Source: Sipunculus nudus
Lineage: Eukaryota > Annelida > Sipuncula > Golfingiida > Sipunculidae
Direction of reading: 5' to 3'
Length of the DNA: 64,000 nucleotides
Assembly (NCBI GenBank): GCA_026874595.1
Contig: CM049312.1
Span: 30,445,456 to 30,509,455 of the forward strand
The first letter of the stretch is position 1, and every line of letters begins with the position of its first letter. The notes beneath the pieces were generated by a model that was given only the letters and a program-made list of their open reading frames with translations, ran no database searches and had not been told where the DNA came from. Made by a program: the position numbers and the translations under genes. Positions 59,501 through 64,000 of the stretch are shown here, in pieces.

Positions 59501-62277
59501 TGCCTCGGTCCGGTTGGTAGAATGTTGTTCTAGTGAGTTGTACAGGTAGATATCTTGGATAACAATCTACAGAACTGCATTTCAGTTAAGACACAAAGAG
59601 ATAGCACGCAATTATCCTGGCATTAACTGGGCTTGGTGTACCGTACCTGTTTTTTTTTCTGCATGTTTCATCACCTCCAAAAAGAATCCTCGAAAGGCGC
59701 ACTCGTTTGAGAGTGAACGGGCTATGTGTCAGTCATCCCATTTAGTGTGCAGATGGCTTACCTGGACGGGGGCCGACCATGACATATCTTATGCTCCTCG
59801 GCAAAGTCTCGAACTCACAGTCCTCGGCCTTATGCTGTGGGTAGCTTTCTCGGCCCATTTTAACAAGGAAGGGGGGGGGGGGGGGGGGGGGGTTCAAGTC
59901 TTTTGATAATACACCTCTTTGGGAATTGGTGGAAAATTTCTGTTATGATTTTGAAATGTCTGTTTATGAGTGCGTGAAAACATTATCTTCATTTCTTACA
60001 AATGGGATTATTCACTTTTCATAGTGTACCCTGGATTCAGTCCGTTATGGGCGACATGTCATTCGGAAAAGCTATTAAGGCCTTTACCATGAAAAATGAT
60101 TTGCCATTCTTACCAAACATTCCTGGCTGATTCTCATATCCTTTCTGAAAATAAAAAAACCTAACAACTGATTTTAAGTTTTATGTAGCATCCGTAGGGG
60201 GTCGGCGAGTTATCCAGGCAAATGGTTAGGAAACTGTTCGTTCAATTTATCAATTCTTAATGATGAATTATACAAGTGAACCTGAAAGTTCCCGTGGACA
60301 GTGTATGGTACACTGTAATGATCTCTCGTTCCAATGGATGGTCTTTCCTTCACTCCGCTTCTTAAAAGACTCTTTATATTATAGCTTTTTATATGTTCGA
60401 TTTTCTGGGAAGAACGTTTGTAATTGAAAGCTTGTACTCTAAAGTTGGGAACCATCGCGCCTCAGCCAAAAAAAAAAAAAAAAGAATGGTGGATCAGAAT
60501 ATCAATACGGAACTTATTTTAGGAGGCTCAACTAAAAAGTAAATAGAACTCCGATAAATCCGATATAAGTGACTGCGCCATTATATGTATTATTTTTTTT
60601 AGAATGAAGAACAGAAATTATACGGTTTTGAGGTATCCATCATCAATATCTCGATACAGAAATCTTGAACACGAGAATGCTCGCCCAAGTAAAACGAGGT
60701 AAGATATGTTCCTCTTGTTCTTACGGTCATAAAGTTTAAGAGCAACAATGGATTATTAGTTACGTATCTATTATATGTAAATGAACATTACAGTATATAA
60801 AAAGATAGACGAATGAGCATCCCGTTGCACTGACATTTCAATGAGAAGTAAACATATGGAAATTATATGTTAATATTTAGTCATCTGAATTTCAAATATA
60901 TAGTCAAAACATTTAAAACAACGAATCTGTGAAGATGTATCGAAACATTAGTCCTTTATGTCTAGGAAATTAAACATATTTGTCATCAGATGATGGACAA
61001 ACATGTTATCAAAGGTTTCCTACCTGAAATGGATTCATTTTTGATGTCTCAATGCAAACAAAAAAAACCTCACTTAATTCCAGCCTATGAAAATTGTTAG
61101 TTTCAGTCTGAATCCAAGATGGTTGCCGTTATTAGCAATGACATATTAAAGTTGTTATAATATTTGCTGAAAGGGCCATGTCTTCGATCTAAGCATAACC
61201 CCCTACCCCTTTTTTTCTCTCGAGCCACCTTGACGTCACTTCCTGATCAGCTAATTAATACCTAGCACTGATTCAGACAGACTCCAAGGAAATTTTTGTA
61301 GTCACTAAGTGCATAGTAAAACATTTAAGGATGAAAGGAATATTTTATGCTTGCAGGTCAAAATTTATACCTTATTGACCATTAGATGATATATTTTTGC
61401 GCAGAAGTGTAATTGAAGCAGATTAAAGTGTTATTTTCAATTTGCTCATTCATTCTGCCATAAGAAGTACATATCATGCATTTGGGTAAATATCAATGTC
61501 AAAGTCATCATGATATATCAATGGTTGCAGGGACAAGTTGATTGTCCTATCTATATGTCCCTGGTGTATTTTTATTTTATTCACTTACCATATAATGGCC
61601 GGATTAAAAGACTCGGGAATAAAATGTCAGCTGAAGCACGCCTAAGTCAGTGACCTTAGTTAGGGGCCGTGCATTTGCCCGAATAAGTCTTGTTCCTTAG
61701 GTTCCCAGAGATCAACATGTCGATGGTATCTATTGTCGCGTATACATATTATCGTTTCTGTAGTTTTCCTAGGGCCAGGCTGCTACCCACCTCGCTGAAG
61801 GTTCAATCATAACATACTAACAGCCATGCTGAACTAGAGCCATGGGCTTTTGTGAGGTAAAACCTGAATTCTGACCATGATAAAATATATTTTGCCTGCT
61901 ACGTGGCAAAAAAAAAAAAAAAAAAAAGAAAAGAAAAACAGATTTTGTTAGGAACCTTAGACATTCATATCCTTTTAAACTATCAATTTAAGAAATATAG
62001 GTCACACCAATATTATTTTTTTTTGTAATTGCAAGACTGTTTCATGAACAATTAAACATAGCCAATGTATAAACATGAATGAAAATGTTCCTTTACCATT
62101 ATTTGTAGGGATCAGTATTTCAAGATGTGGAAGAAACGTGCGGAGAAGGATGGATTAAACAGCCTTGAATATAGTCTTCTTGAATATTCAGAGAAGCCGT
62201 TATATACTTACTTGTACGTTTCCATTAACCAGACAATAGTAATGAAGCATGTCGACGCTTTAATACAGATGATGTAA
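53584..62277 (+). CDS. Beta-1,4-galactosyltransferase family protein (6 exons)
   Basis: Exons 53584-53740, 55982-56205, 56693-56880, 57250-57372, 60603-60698 and 62109-62277 sum to 957 nt (318 residues), all with GT-AG sites and consistent phase. Family role: a Golgi type II membrane enzyme transferring galactose (in some invertebrate members GalNAc) from UDP-sugar to GlcNAc, Mn-dependent. Seen: short cytosolic start, hydrophobic anchor at residues ~6-24, [11 protein letters not shown] at 88-98, [12 protein letters not shown] ending exon 2, [12 protein letters not shown], the DxD metal motif as DVD at 159-161, [22 protein letters not shown] at 196-204, FGWGREDDD at 219-227 and [12 protein letters not shown] near the C-terminus. 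The usual WGWGGEDDD is FGWGREDDD here, altering two acceptor-site positions. The stem is short (family members are often ~370-400 residues). No lesion seen. ATG 53584 is chosen because the frame upstream lacks another ATG. Confidence 0.9.
54290..55640 (+). repeat. ~325-bp tandem repeat in intron 1 of the galactosyltransferase
   Basis: Three clear units plus a diverged one. Anchors: GTCAGTATGTATGTCTGTTTG at 54844 and its variants at about 55174 and 55495; GCTAGGGG-type words at about 54690, 55020 and 55349; TTTAGCAGG variants in each unit; CTTCCTCTGAGTCTTCTCC at 54785 and 55115. It lies just beyond the duplicated segment. Confidence 0.75.
57373..60602 (+). other. Intron 4 of the galactosyltransferase (3.2 kb)
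   Basis: No gene supported. Two similar short phrases, GCCCACTATATGGAGGTTATAG (near 58228, shown in full only because short) and GCCCACTTAATGGAGGTGCC (near 59156), indicate remnants of a dispersed repeat. A poly-G run is at about 59870-59891. Confidence 0.5.
59870..59891 (+). repeat. Poly-G run
   Basis: A run of about 22 G with one preceding A-rich break, in intron 4 of the galactosyltransferase. A potential G-quadruplex and a likely site of assembly error. Confidence 0.85.
60699..62108 (+). other. Intron 5 of the galactosyltransferase
   Basis: AT-rich, with an A-rich run at 61910-61935. No frame or recognisable element. Confidence 0.55.
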
Positions 62278-64000
62278 ACTACTCAGTGACATGAACTGCT
62301 AAGTGGTATAAGAGTAGTATAGATTGAAATCTTCAACAAATTGTGTTGTGAGTGTTGTTGTTGACGTCAATACTTACAAAAGGATGAAATACATATAAAT
62401 CCTAACAAATGAGCACACGTTTACAATAGCCAAATCTGGTTTCGTTTCCCCTCTAAACGTAATCCTACTAGATCTTATGTAGAAAGAGTCTAATATCACA
62501 TCCACTAAGCAAGCAGTCCTGTTCAGTCAGCTTTATTTAGCCTTGCATCAATTTAATAATTATAGACCTTAGTTTTTCAACTCTGCCTCCTCTGACTTTA
62601 TCTTCGTTTGGCCTAATAGCTAGAAATGCAATTAGATATCATCTTTATCTTTGCTGAGTGTGCGGGGGTCCCCGAGTTCCTCAACTTCGGCGCTCGAGCG
62701 TCATCTTTCCCTTCTTTAGTTCAGTTGAGTTTTGTACCTTCTTTCTTCCGAGACAAAACGCCGGGTAACTTGAAAAAATATTATGATTGACAGTAGTGCC
62801 ACTTAACAATTGTAACGCAGCTCCTCAGTGACCAAATGTTGGGCTTGAAGTGCCAAAGTTATCCTGATTAAGGTATTTTTTCATATTTCATATATATCAT
62901 CGGGTATTCGATATTATTTCTCGACGGGTCTGTCGCAGCGCCGTCTATAAGAAACTACGCCAGTGAACTCATGTTAACTCGGCCGATAGAATACCCGTCT
63001 CCACTATCTCGGCTGATGTTAAGCGGATCTGTTCTAGGCATATATAACTGTTACTTTCCAATCGGCAAAAAATATGGATGAAATTACGCCAAATTTAGTA
63101 CGTAAGTGCTCCACTGATAATTATTCAAATATCTGTAATTGTTTACAGCTAATTGTGGTATGAAATGATGTATGGGTTCATGAGAGATATGATCTCCAAT
63201 ATGTTTATCCTTTAGCTGTTGGTGCAAGTTTCTCGCTGAGAAACTAATAAATCAAACTTTATACTTAATTTTGCATAAAACATACAGGCTAGACCGATCT
63301 AATTTACGAAAATGGTTATGGAAGATAAATCTAGTTAGTTAAAGATTAACTAACATACAAAGCTGTAACGAAATAATCCCTTCGCCCAACCTCTATGGGC
63401 CCTAAGTGTTCCACTGGCCAAATAATGCAAGGGTGTGCCATGTCTGTGCGTTGGACTCAAGTAATCTGTTGTTTACACACACAGCAGCATCTCGGGATTA
63501 GCTACGTCATTGCACATACAAACGCACATGAAGACGACGAAATAGCCGTTGAAAATGACGACGTATTATGCCTAAACAACTTATACTGTTATCACACCAG
63601 GTTATGCAAATAGCGTTCAGTTTGAACTGTCAAGACTTATATTTCGGATACAGGGTTAACCAGAGAATATGAACTAAACAAGATGGAAAAATACGCATGT
63701 GATGAGTAGAGCTGATTTGTAGGCAACTAGAAAATGGTTCTTTTAAGGCACGGCCGGCTAAACACGAAAAAGTGAAGCATAATTCCACGTGTAAATATTT
63801 ATGAAATCTTTTTTCATGTATAATGGTATCGGGTATAAAAATAGTTGAAAGGCAAGACTCGTATATAATTATACAGGCTACGTGAAAAGTAGGCCCGACA
63901 GAAGTTTGCTTTAGGAGAGAGATAGTATCAGGCCAAGATCTTGCATACTATTAAGAAAGCAAAACGTTAAATTAAAATACTTGTTCAAGATTGATTTCTT
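62278..64000. other. Region downstream of the galactosyltransferase
   Basis: No coding sequence supported. Contains a perfect 9-bp inverted repeat, CGGGTATTC at 62901-62909 against GAATACCCG at 62989-62997, enclosing a comparatively GC-rich ~80 bases, possibly a small foldback repeat. A motif shared with 4945 and 49600 (AACGGCTATTTCGTC) appears in reverse complement at about 63536-63550. No AATAAA was found close behind the stop. Confidence 0.45.

Noticed and set aside
59505-59580. tRNA-derived SINE promoter (CGGTCCGGTTGGTAGAATG resembles an A box)
   Set aside because: No convincing B box at the proper distance and no cloverleaf; too weak to list.
63395-63613. 72-codon frame downstream of the galactosyltransferase
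   Set aside because: Contains a dispersed repeat motif, has no recognisable domain and no supporting gene structure.

Overview
The window is eukaryotic nuclear DNA. It is AT-rich, with GT-AG introns, long (AT)n and poly-G tracts, tandem repeats and several non-LTR retrotransposons. A marine invertebrate, possibly a mollusc, fits this repeat landscape, but that is a guess. The only gene that reads intact is a six-exon beta-1,4-galactosyltransferase at the right end (+, 53584-62277).

The main architecture is an old, diverged tandem duplication. Copy A runs from before base 1 to 7501 and resumes at 37583-~39670. Copy B runs ~39850-~54110. Both copies begin with the same decayed LINE and end with exon 1 of the galactosyltransferase and the start of its intron. 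Copy B feeds the live gene; the copy A exon is broken.

Copy A is split by a 30 kb insertion flanked by a 15-bp direct repeat (7487-7501 and 37568-37582). This is a nest. The outer element is a plus-strand L1/Tx1-like LINE (ORF1 21866-22798, ORF2 27313-30300 continuing at 36595-37331, A-rich tail to 37567). A second LINE of the same type on the minus strand (30312-36580) sits inside its ORF2, flanked by an 11-bp repeat; removing it rejoins the reading frame. The 5' side of the outer LINE holds a large two-gene DNA element (within ~7600-21700): a RecQ-type superfamily II helicase gene (+, 4 exons, 7808-11787) convergent with an 11-exon gene for a DUF6589-like protein (-, 21389-12927). The pair resembles the helicase-bearing Academ transposons (AcademH). 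Both genes carry inactivating lesions.

Copy B carries its own insertions: a ~1.65 kb tandem array with ~155-bp units (43346-45005) and a 2.7 kb non-coding element with a 9-bp target duplication, hairpin ends and long inverted repeats (46801-49501), which I cannot assign. Copy A has an LTR-like insertion near 38666-39438. Galactosyltransferase intron 1 holds a ~325-bp tandem repeat. Apart from that gene, the window is a layered record of duplication and transposition.
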